From JAOUGY01 sp963785075 (lineage in GTDB: Bacteria; Actinomycetota; Acidimicrobiia; Spongiisociales; ZC4RG35), in NCBI GenBank assembly GCA_963785075.1, contig CAWATW010000006.1, positions 558,001 through 622,000 on the forward strand: DNA of 64,000 nucleotides, read 5' to 3'. The notes under the pieces were generated by a model, which was not told the origin of the DNA, searched no databases, and saw only the letters and a list, made by a program, of their open reading frames with translations. The position numbers and the translations under genes were made by a program. This document shows positions 16,804 through 24,964 of the stretch, in pieces; the stretch's first letter is position 1, and each line of letters opens with the position of its first letter.

Positions 16804-18456
16804 TCAGCCGGCGCTGCCGGTTCCTCGCAGGAGTCCCCGATCGTAGGCCCAGGCGGTGGCCGCGGCCCGGGAACCCACGCCGAGCTTGGTGTAGATGTTG
16901 CCGAGATGCCGGGCCACCGTGTGACGGCTGAGGAACAGTGCCTCCGCCACTTCCCGATTGGTGTGGCCGGCGGCCACCAGCCGCAGCACGTCGACCTCAC
17001 GTGCGGTGAGGCCCTGGGAAGAGGCGTCACCCTGCGCCCGGCCGTCGAGTTCGTCCAGCACCGCAGAGACGGCACGCTGGTCGACGTGCGCACCCAATTC
17101 CTCGAACAACCTGCGGGCCGCGGAGAACTCCATCCGAGCCGTCATTTCATCGCCGATCCGTCGGGCGACCGTCCCGATGTGCACGCGTTCCCGGGCGGCC
17201 TCGTACGGAAGCCGAAGCTCGGCGAACGCTCCGAGTGCCACGCGCATGCGCTCGAGAGCGTCTTCTGGCGACCCCTTCCATGCGTCGATCCACGCCGCGA
17301 CCGACTGCGCCATCGATGCCACGACCCTGCTGCCGACGGTGGCGGACAGTCGCTCCATCTCGGTTCCGGCTAGTTCGATCAGCTCTGCGTCACCCATGGC
17401 CACCGCCACTTCGGCCATCGCGGATACGAGCCTCGCCCGCGACAGCGGAGCGGAGGGTCCGGGCCGGAGAGCCGACCTCAGGGCTTGGAGTGCCTCAGAC
17501 TCCTTGCCCTGGGTGAAGCGCATGAGTGCCAAACCGGGCTGCGGAAGGTATCCGAGTTGGTGAGCCCGCTCATAGAACGTTTCGGCCTCGTCGAACACAC
17601 CGCGCAGCCTGGCGAGCTCGCCGACCGTGTAGTGGGCGGCGCCGGCGTATCGCTCGTCATGAGCGAGAAGATCCTCGCACGCTCGCCGGGCGGACGATTC
17701 GGCGCCGGCCCAGTCACCGCGAAGCGCCGCGAGTTCGGCCGAGTACACCCGACAGAGCCCTGGATACAGCAACCCGTCCCGCAGGCTGGTGCACCACTTC
17801 ATGGCCGAATCGCTCCACTCGTTGGCGCGACGCAGGTCGGCGATCGCGTGGCAGGTGGCGATGACGTTGCAGTACACCCAACCCGTGTAGTGCGGGTCGA
17901 GGTCGTTGCCTATGACCAGGATCATCGCCTGGTCGAGCTTGTGGAGTCCCGACGAAGACTCGCCGTACATCACCTCGGCCCGGCCGGTCGCCTGTAACGC
18001 CATAGCCTTGAGATTCGGGTCCGACATCCTTCGGGCCACCTCGATGGACTCCTGCCCGTGTCGAACCGCGACGCCCGGCTCGCCTTCGGCCATGGCTACA
18101 TCGGCGTCTGCAATCGACACCCAGCCTGCGGGCGCAGATAGGCGATCGCCGATCAGCGATCTGGCGCGTTCGAGCCAGGTACGACCGACGACAACCTCGC
18201 CCACCAACCAGTGCTCGTAGAACAGTCGCCACGCGGCCATCGCAGCACCCTCGTCATCGCAAGCGGCCACATACCGGGCGTAGGCGTCTCGTCTCGCCGC
18301 GATCGAGTCCTGAAGACGATCGGTCCAGAACAAACCGTCGGCGAGCGTGTCGAGCTCGGCGGCAGACAGCGCCTCCCCCGGCCGCTCGCTCAGCGTTCGA
18401 ACCGTCTGACGCCAGTCCGAGGACACACTGCTTGTTCGCTCGTCACGGAAGCCCAC
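16804..18456 (-). CDS. LuxR-family regulator with helical-repeat sensor region
   Basis: 550 residues. The C-terminal LuxR HTH is unmistakable (GLTAREVDVLRLVAAGHTNRE, then LFLSRHTVARHLGNIY). The preceding ~470 residues are alpha-helical, with TPR-like segments (FDEAETFYERAHQLGYL; DALERMRVALGAF). No Walker A motif of the MalT/LAL ATPases was found, so it is a short, non-ATPase relative. GTG start. Target genes unknown; an MDR gene lies 37 bases upstream on the same strand. Confidence 0.85.
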   Translation of the reverse strand: MGFRDERTSSVSSDWRQTVRTLSERPGEALSAAELDTLADGLFWTDRLQDSIAARRDAYARYVAACDDEGAAMAAWRLFYEHWLVGEVVVGRTWLERARSLIGDRLSAPAGWVSIADADVAMAEGEPGVAVRHGQESIEVARRMSDPNLKAMALQATGRAEVMYGESSSGLHKLDQAMILVIGNDLDPHYTGWVYCNVIATCHAIADLRRANEWSDSAMKWCTSLRDGLLYPGLCRVYSAELAALRGDWAGAESSARRACEDLLAHDERYAGAAHYTVGELARLRGVFDEAETFYERAHQLGYLPQPGLALMRFTQGKESEALQALRSALRPGPSAPLSRARLVSAMAEVAVAMGDAELIELAGTEMERLSATVGSRVVASMAQSVAAWIDAWKGSPEDALERMRVALGAFAELRLPYEAARERVHIGTVARRIGDEMTARMEFSAARRLFEELGAHVDQRAVSAVLDELDGRAQGDASSQGLTAREVDVLRLVAAGHTNREVAEALFLSRHTVARHLGNIYTKLGVGSRAAATAWAYDRGLLRGTGSAG

Positions 18457-18493
18457 AGATCGAGGCTATCGCGCATCCACATGTGACGTGTCG

Positions 18494-19465
18494 TCACATC
18501 ACGATGACGAGCTTGCCCCGCGCTTCACCCTGTTCGATCCGGGCCAACGCCTCTGGGGCCAGGTCGATCGGGTATCGCTGATCGATGATCGGCTCGAGCT
18601 CACCCTCTTGAAGGAGCCGGCCCAGCTCGGCGAGATCCTGCCGTCGGCTCGGGGACCAGGGGAATACCCCGATCCGCTTGCTGCTGAACAGCGACGCCAA
18701 CCCGCCCAGAATCACAGCGAGGAAGAAGCCGAGGAGGCTTCGGGCGATGTGGACATATGATCCACCTGGGGCCAGCGAACGCCGGTATGCCAGGACTCCA
18801 CGATTGGCGGCGATGTCGAGGATGAAGTCGTACCGCTTTCCGTTTCTGGTGACGTCCTCCGCGGTGAAATCGAACACATGATCGGCACCGGCTGATCGCA
18901 TCAGGTCGAGCTTCCCGGAGTGATCGACACCGGTCACCTCTGCGCCCCACGACTTGGCGATCTGAATGGCAAGCGGCCCGACACATCCGCCGGCGCCATT
19001 GATCAAAACCCTCTGCCCGGCGCGGACTCCGCCCTTTCCCCTGAGGCCCTGGATGGCCAAAACCCCAGAGTGTGGAATTGTTGCGGCATCCTCGAATGAA
19101 ACCCCGATGGGCTTGGGAGCGAAGACGCTCTGCTTCGCACACACGTGTTCGGCGAAGGCGCCGAACCCGCCGGCGAACATGTCCGCCCATACTTCCTCGC
19201 CCGGTGCGAATTCGGTGACACCTGGGCCGACGCCCTCGACCACGCCGGCGACATCGAGACCCAACACTCGACTCCTGGGCGTCCGCAGCCCGGTGCCGAT
19301 TCGGGCCGCCCATGGTCGACCGTGGAGATGATCGATGTCGGCGGTGTTGACCGATGCAGCTCTGACCGTCACGAGGATTTCCCCGTCGTTCGGCTCCGGC
19401 TTGGGAACAGTGCCGACGCGCACAACGTCGCTTCGTCCGTACCGGTCCCGGATCACTGCCCTCAT
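18494..19465 (-). CDS. MDR-family NAD(P)-dependent oxidoreductase (paralogue 1)
   Basis: 323 residues. GroES-like N-terminal domain (VLVTVRAASVNTADIDHL; GLDVAGVVEGVG) and Rossmann domain with INGAGGCVGPLAIQIAK. Structural and catalytic zinc ligands of classical alcohol dehydrogenases are absent, so it is of the zinc-independent quinone-oxidoreductase type, probably using NADPH to reduce activated double bonds or quinones. Start ATG 19465 gives the family-typical MRAVIRDRYGRSDVV. First of four related MDR genes in 10 kb, followed by no regulator of its own. Confidence 0.85.
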   Translation of the reverse strand: MRAVIRDRYGRSDVVRVGTVPKPEPNDGEILVTVRAASVNTADIDHLHGRPWAARIGTGLRTPRSRVLGLDVAGVVEGVGPGVTEFAPGEEVWADMFAGGFGAFAEHVCAKQSVFAPKPIGVSFEDAATIPHSGVLAIQGLRGKGGVRAGQRVLINGAGGCVGPLAIQIAKSWGAEVTGVDHSGKLDLMRSAGADHVFDFTAEDVTRNGKRYDFILDIAANRGVLAYRRSLAPGGSYVHIARSLLGFFLAVILGGLASLFSSKRIGVFPWSPSRRQDLAELGRLLQEGELEPIIDQRYPIDLAPEALARIEQGEARGKLVIVM

Positions 19466-19494
19466 CGATGTTTTCGACGCATGACTGTCGCCCG

Positions 19495-20541
19495 TCACGG
19501 AACCACCGCTAGCTTGCCATGAGCATGACCCTCGCTCAGGTATTGCATCGCCTCTGGCACGTCGGCGAGCGAGTACGTCGTCTCGATCACCGGCGTGACT
19601 GCTCCGCTCGCGAGCAAGCCGGACAGGAACTCGAGATCTTCGGCGTCGACGTGGGCCGTGAACCAGGTGAAACGCTTGGAGCCCAGCAGGGATGCACCCT
19701 TCCGCGCCAAGAGGTGGCGCAGCGGCCCGAACCAATCGAGCTTCGGACCGGTTGTGCTCACGACGATGCCGTCCGGCACCAGCACTCGACTGATCTCTGC
19801 CCACGGACGGTTCCCGACATTGTCGAACAACATCTGGTATCCGCGCTCGGACCGGGTGTAGTCCTCGCTCGAATAGTCGATCACACGGTCGGCCCCGAGC
19901 GACCGGGCCATGTCGACCTTCGTTGCACTGCAAACTGCTGTCACCTCGGCTCCCAACGCCTTGGCCACCTGGATGGCAAAGGTGCCCACTCCCCCGGACG
20001 CCCCATTGACGATCACCCGATGACCGGGTTGGATCCGGCCGACGTCCCGCACACCCTGAAGCGCCGTCAGCCCGGCCAAGGGTACGGCTGCGGCCTGCAC
20101 GAAGGTGACCTCCGCGGGCTTGTGAGCCAACGCACCTTCCTTCCCGACCGCATATTCTGCGAACGCTCCGGACCCGATGTCACCGTAGACCTCGTCACCG
20201 ACCCGGAATCGGGTGACCTTCGACCCGACGGCCTCGACCACGCCCGCGACGTCGGCACCGGGAATGGGGCGCTTTGGCTTTGTGAGCCCGGCGGCGGCAC
20301 GGGCCATGAAGGGCATACCGGTCGTCATGTGCCAGTCGTAGATGTTGAGGGAGGCCGCCGCGACCCGGATCAGAACCTGATCGGCATCGGGAATCGGCAC
20401 CTCGACCCGACGAAGCTCCATGGCATCGGGGGGGCCGTACTCCTCCTGGACGATGGCGTTCATCAACACCGATCGCAGGCGCTGCCGGCCGTCTTGGAAA
20501 TCGCCCGGCCCGACTGCCTCCGGTGTCACGTGGTCTGCCAT
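19495..20541 (-). CDS. MDR-family NAD(P)-dependent oxidoreductase (paralogue 2)
   Basis: 348 residues. N-terminal GroES-like domain with ASLNIYDWHMTTGMPF and PGADVAGVVEAVG; nucleotide-binding NGASGGVGTFAIQVAKALGAEV. Zinc-free quinone-oxidoreductase type, as for paralogue 1, 29 bases downstream. ATG 20541 follows GAGGAGG at six bases. Divergent from a TetR gene across a compact promoter with a near-perfect palindrome, so repression by that TetR and induction by a small ligand are likely. Substrate unknown. Confidence 0.87.
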   Translation of the reverse strand: MADHVTPEAVGPGDFQDGRQRLRSVLMNAIVQEEYGPPDAMELRRVEVPIPDADQVLIRVAAASLNIYDWHMTTGMPFMARAAAGLTKPKRPIPGADVAGVVEAVGSKVTRFRVGDEVYGDIGSGAFAEYAVGKEGALAHKPAEVTFVQAAAVPLAGLTALQGVRDVGRIQPGHRVIVNGASGGVGTFAIQVAKALGAEVTAVCSATKVDMARSLGADRVIDYSSEDYTRSERGYQMLFDNVGNRPWAEISRVLVPDGIVVSTTGPKLDWFGPLRHLLARKGASLLGSKRFTWFTAHVDAEDLEFLSGLLASGAVTPVIETTYSLADVPEAMQYLSEGHAHGKLAVVP

Positions 20542-20565
20542 GGATGCCTCCTCGCTGGTTCCTTC

Positions 20566-20625
20566 GTACGCCGTAAGGTACCTGTACAGCGTAAGGCTGT
20601 CAAGCCTTACTGTGTACGGTATTGT
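20566..20625. promoter_or_regulatory. Divergent promoter with TetR-type operator
   Basis: A perfect inverted repeat GTAAGGCT-GTCA-AGCCTTAC (20591-20610), with flanking bases extending it imperfectly to 15-base arms, overlaps the promoters of both genes. Minus strand: -35 TTGACA (20603-20598), 17-base spacer, -10 TACCTT (20580-20575) for the MDR gene. Plus strand: -10 TATTGT (20620-20625) ends six bases before the TetR ATG, implying a leaderless message. A direct half-site copy (GTACGCCGTAAGG) starts 18 bases earlier at 20566. Confidence 0.72.
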
Positions 20626-20631
20626 GTCGTC

Positions 20632-21324
20632 ATGGTGGCCGATCGATCTCAGCGCCGAACCCCGCTCAGCCGCGACCGTGTGTTCGAGGCGGCGATCGAG
20701 CTTGCCGACCGCGAAGGCATCGAGGCACTCACGATGCGGAGGGTGGCCGCCGAGCTGGGCGTGGAGGCGATGTCGCTCTATCACCACGTAGCGAACAAGG
20801 AGGCTCTTCTCGACGGCGTCGTCGACACGCTCTTGACCGAGGTCGAACGAGAACTGGGCGGCTTCGAGATCGTCGCCGGCGAGCCCGATTGGCTCCCGGT
20901 GATGCGGCATCGGATCCTCACCGCGCGACGAGTGATGCTCCGCCACCGATGGGCTCCGGCCGTCATCGAGACCCGAACCTCGATGACCCCCACACTCTTG
21001 AGGTACATGAACGCTCTACTGGGGATCCTGATCGAGGGTGGATTCACGAACGACCAAGGGCACCATGCGATGCATGCCCTCGGAAGCCGAGCACTCGGGT
21101 TCAGCCAGGAGTTGTTCCAGCCCGATGAAGGCGACCAGACCGGGGAGACCGGCGACGCCACGCTCGAAACGCTTGCCCCACAACTGCCATACCTCGTCGG
21201 CATGCTGGCGGACATCGCACACGACGACCCGGATTCGACTCTGGGATGGTGCGACGACCAAACCGAGTTCGAGTTCGGGCTCGACCTCATCCTCGACGGA
21301 CTCGAGCGACATCGTCGCCGATGA
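20632..21324 (+). CDS. TetR-family repressor (paralogue A)
   Basis: 230 residues. The N-terminal HTH is typical (RDRVFEAAIELADREGIEALTMRRVAAELGVEAMSLYHHVANKEALLDGV), followed by a TetR_C-like ligand domain. The ATG starts six bases after a -10 element. It faces the paralogue 2 MDR gene across a palindromic operator, the usual layout for a self-regulating repressor of the neighbouring gene. It resembles the TetR at 23.5 kb, including the conserved YHHV..KEA..DG stretch, so the two MDR-TetR pairs are probably duplicates. Ligand unknown. Confidence 0.9.
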   Translation: MVADRSQRRTPLSRDRVFEAAIELADREGIEALTMRRVAAELGVEAMSLYHHVANKEALLDGVVDTLLTEVERELGGFEIVAGEPDWLPVMRHRILTARRVMLRHRWAPAVIETRTSMTPTLLRYMNALLGILIEGGFTNDQGHHAMHALGSRALGFSQELFQPDEGDQTGETGDATLETLAPQLPYLVGMLADIAHDDPDSTLGWCDDQTEFEFGLDLILDGLERHRRR

Positions 21325-21548
21325 CGCCGTCGTGGGGCGTGACCGCTTCCGGGACGATCCCGCCCGGTCCTACGCGCCGGTCTTTGCCATCGGTGCCGAG
21401 GTGATGATGGTGGCGATCGCCGCGGTCATGTCGACCGATCATCTCGCCGAACGCGACGCCGCATCAGAGACGGCCGAGCTACCCGCTGTCCATATACGTC
21501 ACCCAGATCGTCACGCTTGGCCCTGACCGAACTCCGAGGCGGCACGGC

Positions 21549-22292
21549 TCAGTGCTGGATCCGTCGGGTGAACGCAAGCCACAGTCCAAGCCACCCCTCG
21601 CCGATCATCGACGGGATGGCCACGATCGCGAGGAGAACGCCGGCCACGGCGTCGTAGTCGGGCAGCACGGCGTGGGCGACGGTGTCGGTCACATACGCCA
21701 CCCCTGCCACCATCACGATGAACCCGAGCGGCTTCGGGACGAACCCCGACCGCAGGACCAGCACGCCCAGCAGAACGAGGTGGACGCCGAAGGCTGCGAG
21801 CCCGATGAGCCATATGGCGTCGAAGGACTCCATCGCGAGCATCACCTGGGCGCCGATCTGGTCACTTGGGAGATAGCTGGGCCCGCTGACCAACAGCAGC
21901 GTCTGGAAGTACGACACCAGAGCGACCCCGAGGAACACCGAGTAGACCAACCGGAACCACGCAGCCACCAACGACAGGTCGTGATCGACGGCACGGAACA
22001 CGACGTGCAAGGCCCAGGCGACGAGGACGTCGAGCAGGAAGATCACCAAGAAGGCGACCAGCCCCAGCCGGAAGGACACGATCGAGTCCGAGATGTTCGC
22101 CACGGTGGCGGCGGCGTCGCCCGGTTCGATGAGGGGCTCCCGCACCAGGAAGTTGGCGAAGATCGCCAGCGCGAACAGCAGGACGTACGAGCCACCTGCG
22201 ATGCGCGCCGCTCGCCGAGGCGAGAACGGTTGATCGGGGTTGGGCCTCACCGATGTGGTTTCGAATTCTGTGACGGAGATCGTTCTGTTCAT
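21549..22292 (-). CDS. DUF4386 membrane protein (copy 1)
   Basis: 247 residues, about six membrane helices. The DUF4386 pattern is visible: RRAARIAGGSYVLLFALAIFA, then LGLVAFLVIFLLDVLVAWAL and the later PLGFIVMVAGVAYVTD. Function unknown. It is transcribed in the same direction as, and 69 bases downstream of, an MDR gene, and a second DUF4386 protein sits beside another MDR gene at 26 kb. This repeated linkage suggests a shared membrane role in the same response. Confidence 0.83.
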   Translation of the reverse strand: MNRTISVTEFETTSVRPNPDQPFSPRRAARIAGGSYVLLFALAIFANFLVREPLIEPGDAAATVANISDSIVSFRLGLVAFLVIFLLDVLVAWALHVVFRAVDHDLSLVAAWFRLVYSVFLGVALVSYFQTLLLVSGPSYLPSDQIGAQVMLAMESFDAIWLIGLAAFGVHLVLLGVLVLRSGFVPKPLGFIVMVAGVAYVTDTVAHAVLPDYDAVAGVLLAIVAIPSMIGEGWLGLWLAFTRRIQH

Positions 22293-22361
22293 TGCTGTTC
22301 GGTTCCTCTCATCAGATGGTCGGTTCAGGTCGTGGGTTGGCGATGGCGCCCGATATCGGGG

Positions 22362-23420
22362 TCAGCCTTCGTCTCGAGCGCCGTCAGATGCCCGCACCAC
22401 GACGACCGATTTCCCGGCTGCCTTCCCGGCCGCCAGATCGGTGATCGCCGCCGGGACCCCGTCGAGGGGATAGCGACGGCCCACGGCGGGCACGACCGCA
22501 CCGCTCTCGAGATGCCCGGCAAGGCGATCGATGTGACGGTGGTGCTCTTCCGAGATGAACGCACCCATGCGCTGAGGCACGAACAGGGACAGGATCGTGG
22601 CACGGACCTGACGTCCGAAGCCCCCGGTCCACTTCCCCCCGCCTTCGCCGCCGACGATGACGAGGCTGCCCGAGCGGGTCAGCGCCTTGCGGAGTCGCCG
22701 GACCGGGTTGAGCCCGCCGGTGTCGATGATCACGTCATACATCGTGCGGCCATCGAGGTAGTCGGTGGTTGCGTAGTCGACGATCTCATCGGCGCCGAGC
22801 GATCGGACGAGTTCGGCCTTGGCGCTGCTCGCCACGCCGGTGACAACACCTCCGAGGGCCTTGGCGAGTTGCACGGCGTAGCTGCCTACGCCACCGGACG
22901 CGCCGATCACCAGCACGCTCTGACCCGGTTGGATCATGGCGACGTCCTCCAGTGCGCTCAAGGCGGTGATCCCGGAGATGGTGGCCACGGCAGCCTCCTC
23001 GAAGGTGAGGTTGGCCGGCTTGTGACTGACCTTGGTCTCCTTGGCTGCGGCGTACTCGGCGTAGGCCCCAACCGCGATGCCGAACACCTCGTCGCCCACT
23101 TCGAAACGGGTGACGGCGCTGCCGACGGCCGCCACACGTCCGGCTACATCGAGTCCAGGAACCCGTGTCTTGGGAGACGTGACTCCGTAGCCGGCGAGCC
23201 GCACGAGGTAGGGCAGCCCGGTCATGAGATGCCATACCCCCCTGTCGACGCCGGCGGCGTGGACTTCGATCAGGACCTCGTCGGACGCGATCTCGGGGCG
23301 ATCGATCTCCGCCAGACGGAGGACATCGGCGGAGCCATAGGTGTCCTGGACGACCGCGCGCATGGTGTGCGATGCCGTCGGAGCGGATCCGGTCGTGGGA
23401 GCCTTCGTTGGTGTTCGCAT
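22362..23420 (-). CDS. MDR-family NAD(P)-dependent oxidoreductase (paralogue 3)
   Basis: 352 residues with VHAAGVDRGVWHLMTGLPY, PGLDVAGRVAAVG and the nucleotide-binding IGASGGVGSYAVQLAKALGG. Closest in layout to paralogues 2 and 4, with the same W-H/D-W-L-M-TG-LPY stretch after the first domain. Zinc ligands absent. Start ATG 23420 has AGAGG nine bases upstream. Its promoter is overlapped by two 13-base palindromes shared with the divergent TetR. The downstream DUF4386 gene probably belongs to the same transcript. Confidence 0.87.
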   Translation of the reverse strand: MRTPTKAPTTGSAPTASHTMRAVVQDTYGSADVLRLAEIDRPEIASDEVLIEVHAAGVDRGVWHLMTGLPYLVRLAGYGVTSPKTRVPGLDVAGRVAAVGSAVTRFEVGDEVFGIAVGAYAEYAAAKETKVSHKPANLTFEEAAVATISGITALSALEDVAMIQPGQSVLVIGASGGVGSYAVQLAKALGGVVTGVASSAKAELVRSLGADEIVDYATTDYLDGRTMYDVIIDTGGLNPVRRLRKALTRSGSLVIVGGEGGGKWTGGFGRQVRATILSLFVPQRMGAFISEEHHRHIDRLAGHLESGAVVPAVGRRYPLDGVPAAITDLAAGKAAGKSVVVVRASDGARDEG

Positions 23421-23446
23421 GTCTGCTGCTGCCTCTCTGCTGTTGT

Positions 23447-23502
23447 CGTACTTAGTACGGGAAGATGGACAGAACCTACTCGTACTTAGTACGATGTGTC
23501 AA
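23447..23502. promoter_or_regulatory. Divergent promoter with two copies of a TetR-type palindrome
   Basis: CGTACTTAGTACG, a perfect 6-1-6 palindrome, occurs twice (23447-23459 and 23481-23493), 34 bases centre to centre. On the minus strand a -35 TTGACA (23502-23497) and -10 TAGGTT (23478-23473) bracket the second copy, so a bound repressor would block the MDR promoter; the first copy lies in the transcribed leader. Confidence 0.75.
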
Positions 23503-23527
23503 GCAGCTTTTTGGAGGAGGCGGGAAA

Positions 23528-24190
23528 GTGGCAGAGTCGAAACGAAGAGAGACCCTCAGCAGAGAACGGGTGTTGCGAGGGGCGGTGGCGCTGGCAGACC
23601 AGGTCGGAATCGAGGCTCTGACCATCAGAAAGTTGGCCGAGGCGCTCGAGACCAAGCCGATGACGATCTATCACCACGTGCCCTCGAAAGAAGCGATCGT
23701 CGACGGGATGGTCGAGATCGTGTTCAGCGAGATCGCCCGACCGGCGGCCGACCAGGAGTGGAAATCGGCGATGCGAACACGATGCATCTCTGCACGCGAG
23801 GTGCTCAAGCGGCATTGGTGGGCTCCACCCTTGATGGAGTCCCGAACGTCACCCGGACCGGAGAATCTCGGCCATCACGAGGCCGTGTTGGCTTGTCTCC
23901 GGAGCGGTGGCCTTTCGCTCCAGATGACAGCTCACGCCTACGCGATCCTCGACAGCTTCGTCTACGGGTTTGCGTTCGAGGAGGCCACGCTGCCGACAGA
24001 GGACTCCGGCGCCCTCACCGAGGTGGCCCAGGACATCGCCGCCATGTTCGACGGCGACGCCTATCCAAACCTCGTCGAGTTCAGCGTCGGCCACGTCTTC
24101 CAATCCGGCTACGACTTCGGCGACTCCTTCGAGTTCGGTCTCGACCTCATCATCGAAGCGTTGGACCACGCTGCGAGAACCGAGGTTTGA
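23528..24190 (+). CDS. TetR-family repressor (paralogue B)
   Basis: 220 residues. HTH region RERVLRGAVALADQVGIEALTIRKLAEALETKPMTIYHHV, followed by a TetR_C-like domain with WWAPPLMESRTSPGPENLGHHEA. GTG 23528 was chosen as start because GGAGGAGG lies seven bases upstream, unlike the apparently leaderless paralogue A. Controls the divergent MDR gene through the two CGTACTTAGTACG sites, by inference from the layout. Confidence 0.9.
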   Translation: MAESKRRETLSRERVLRGAVALADQVGIEALTIRKLAEALETKPMTIYHHVPSKEAIVDGMVEIVFSEIARPAADQEWKSAMRTRCISAREVLKRHWWAPPLMESRTSPGPENLGHHEAVLACLRSGGLSLQMTAHAYAILDSFVYGFAFEEATLPTEDSGALTEVAQDIAAMFDGDAYPNLVEFSVGHVFQSGYDFGDSFEFGLDLIIEALDHAARTEV

Positions 24191-24233
24191 GCACACGCCG
24201 AAAGCGGTCGGTACCGGGGGTACCTCATGGCTT

Positions 24234-24455
24234 TCAGCCGGGGTAGCCGAAGACGTCGTCGAGGGGTACGCCGAACACGCGGGCGATCTTGAACGCCACC
24301 TCCAACGACGGTGAGTACCGGCCTTGCTCGATGGCGATCACGGTCTGCCGGGTGACGCCGATGCGCTCGGCGAGTTCGGCCTGGGTCATCTCCCCGGCGG
24401 CAAAACGTAGAGCGCGGATCTTGTTGGTGACCTCGGTCGGCTTCACCACGTTCAC
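24234..24455 (-). CDS. Small XRE-family HTH regulator
   Basis: 73 residues, essentially a single HTH_3 domain: NKIRALRFAAGEMTQAELAERIGVTRQTVIAIEQGRYSPSLEVAFKIARVFG. Its GTG start overlaps the stop of the upstream membrane-protein gene (GTGA). Membrane protein plus short XRE regulator is a common pair; the regulator probably represses its own operon through the palindrome at 24931. The sensing role of the membrane partner is inference. Confidence 0.88.
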   Translation of the reverse strand: MNVVKPTEVTNKIRALRFAAGEMTQAELAERIGVTRQTVIAIEQGRYSPSLEVAFKIARVFGVPLDDVFGYPG

Positions 24456-24871
24456 GCCATCCGGCGGTAGAAGACCAACTTGGCGACCGACGTGACGACC
24501 TCTGAGAGGACCAGGCCGGCGAGCAGCACGTTTGCGATCCAGAAGAAGTCGACTTCCACCATGGCGAGGAGGAGTCCGGTGATGGTGCCGGTCCCGAGCA
24601 CGAATCCGCCGATCCACTCCCCCCGAAGGTCGATCAGTCGATCGCGCTCGTCGGAGCGGCCGGCCTCTCTCGGTGCCGTCACCGCCAGCAGAATGTGACC
24701 GATGACGGCGAGCACGATCACTGCGATCACCGTCGCCAACATCGGGCCACGATATGGGATCTCGCTCACCGACAGCTCACCGAGCCGGCGTCCCACCACA
24801 ACGAAGTACCAGCCGTAGACCGCAACCAGCACACCGAGCATGAGTGCTGTGCTCTTCTCCTCAGAGGACAT
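24452..24871 (-). CDS. Four-helix membrane protein paired with XRE regulator
   Basis: 139 residues with four hydrophobic helices, a DUF2178-like arrangement and a central charged loop (APREAGRSDERDRLIDLRGEW). Start ATG 24871 has GGGAG eight bases upstream; an ATG 57 bases earlier lies close to the predicted transcription start and is unlikely. First gene of a two-gene operon with the XRE regulator. Function unknown. Confidence 0.72.
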   Translation of the reverse strand: MSSEEKSTALMLGVLVAVYGWYFVVVGRRLGELSVSEIPYRGPMLATVIAVIVLAVIGHILLAVTAPREAGRSDERDRLIDLRGEWIGGFVLGTGTITGLLLAMVEVDFFWIANVLLAGLVLSEVVTSVAKLVFYRRMA

Positions 24872-24917
24872 GGTCCGCTCCCATCGACCCGAGACGTAAA
24901 GAATGTTTGACACGTCC

Positions 24918-24947
24918 ACTGTATGCAAACCTTGACATCATGTCAAG
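24918..24947 (-). promoter_or_regulatory. Promoter with 17-base perfect palindrome
   Basis: CTTGACATCATGTCAAG (24931-24947) is a perfect 8-1-8 palindrome. It supplies the -35 TTGACA (24946-24941) of a minus-strand promoter whose -10 TACAGT (24923-24918) follows a 17-base spacer. A transcript would begin about 40 bases before the membrane-protein ATG. Likely operator of the small XRE regulator or of the hydrolase region's regulator. Confidence 0.7.
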
Positions 24948-24964
24948 AATCATTGACCCGACTC

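Noticed and set aside
19519..20631. Upstream extension of TetR A
   Set aside because: Runs through the MDR gene and the operator; the leaderless ATG at 20632 begins the normal TetR domain.
21552..23489. Plus-strand open frame of 645 codons
   Set aside because: Antisense to the DUF4386 and MDR genes, low-complexity His/Asp/Gly composition, no motif.
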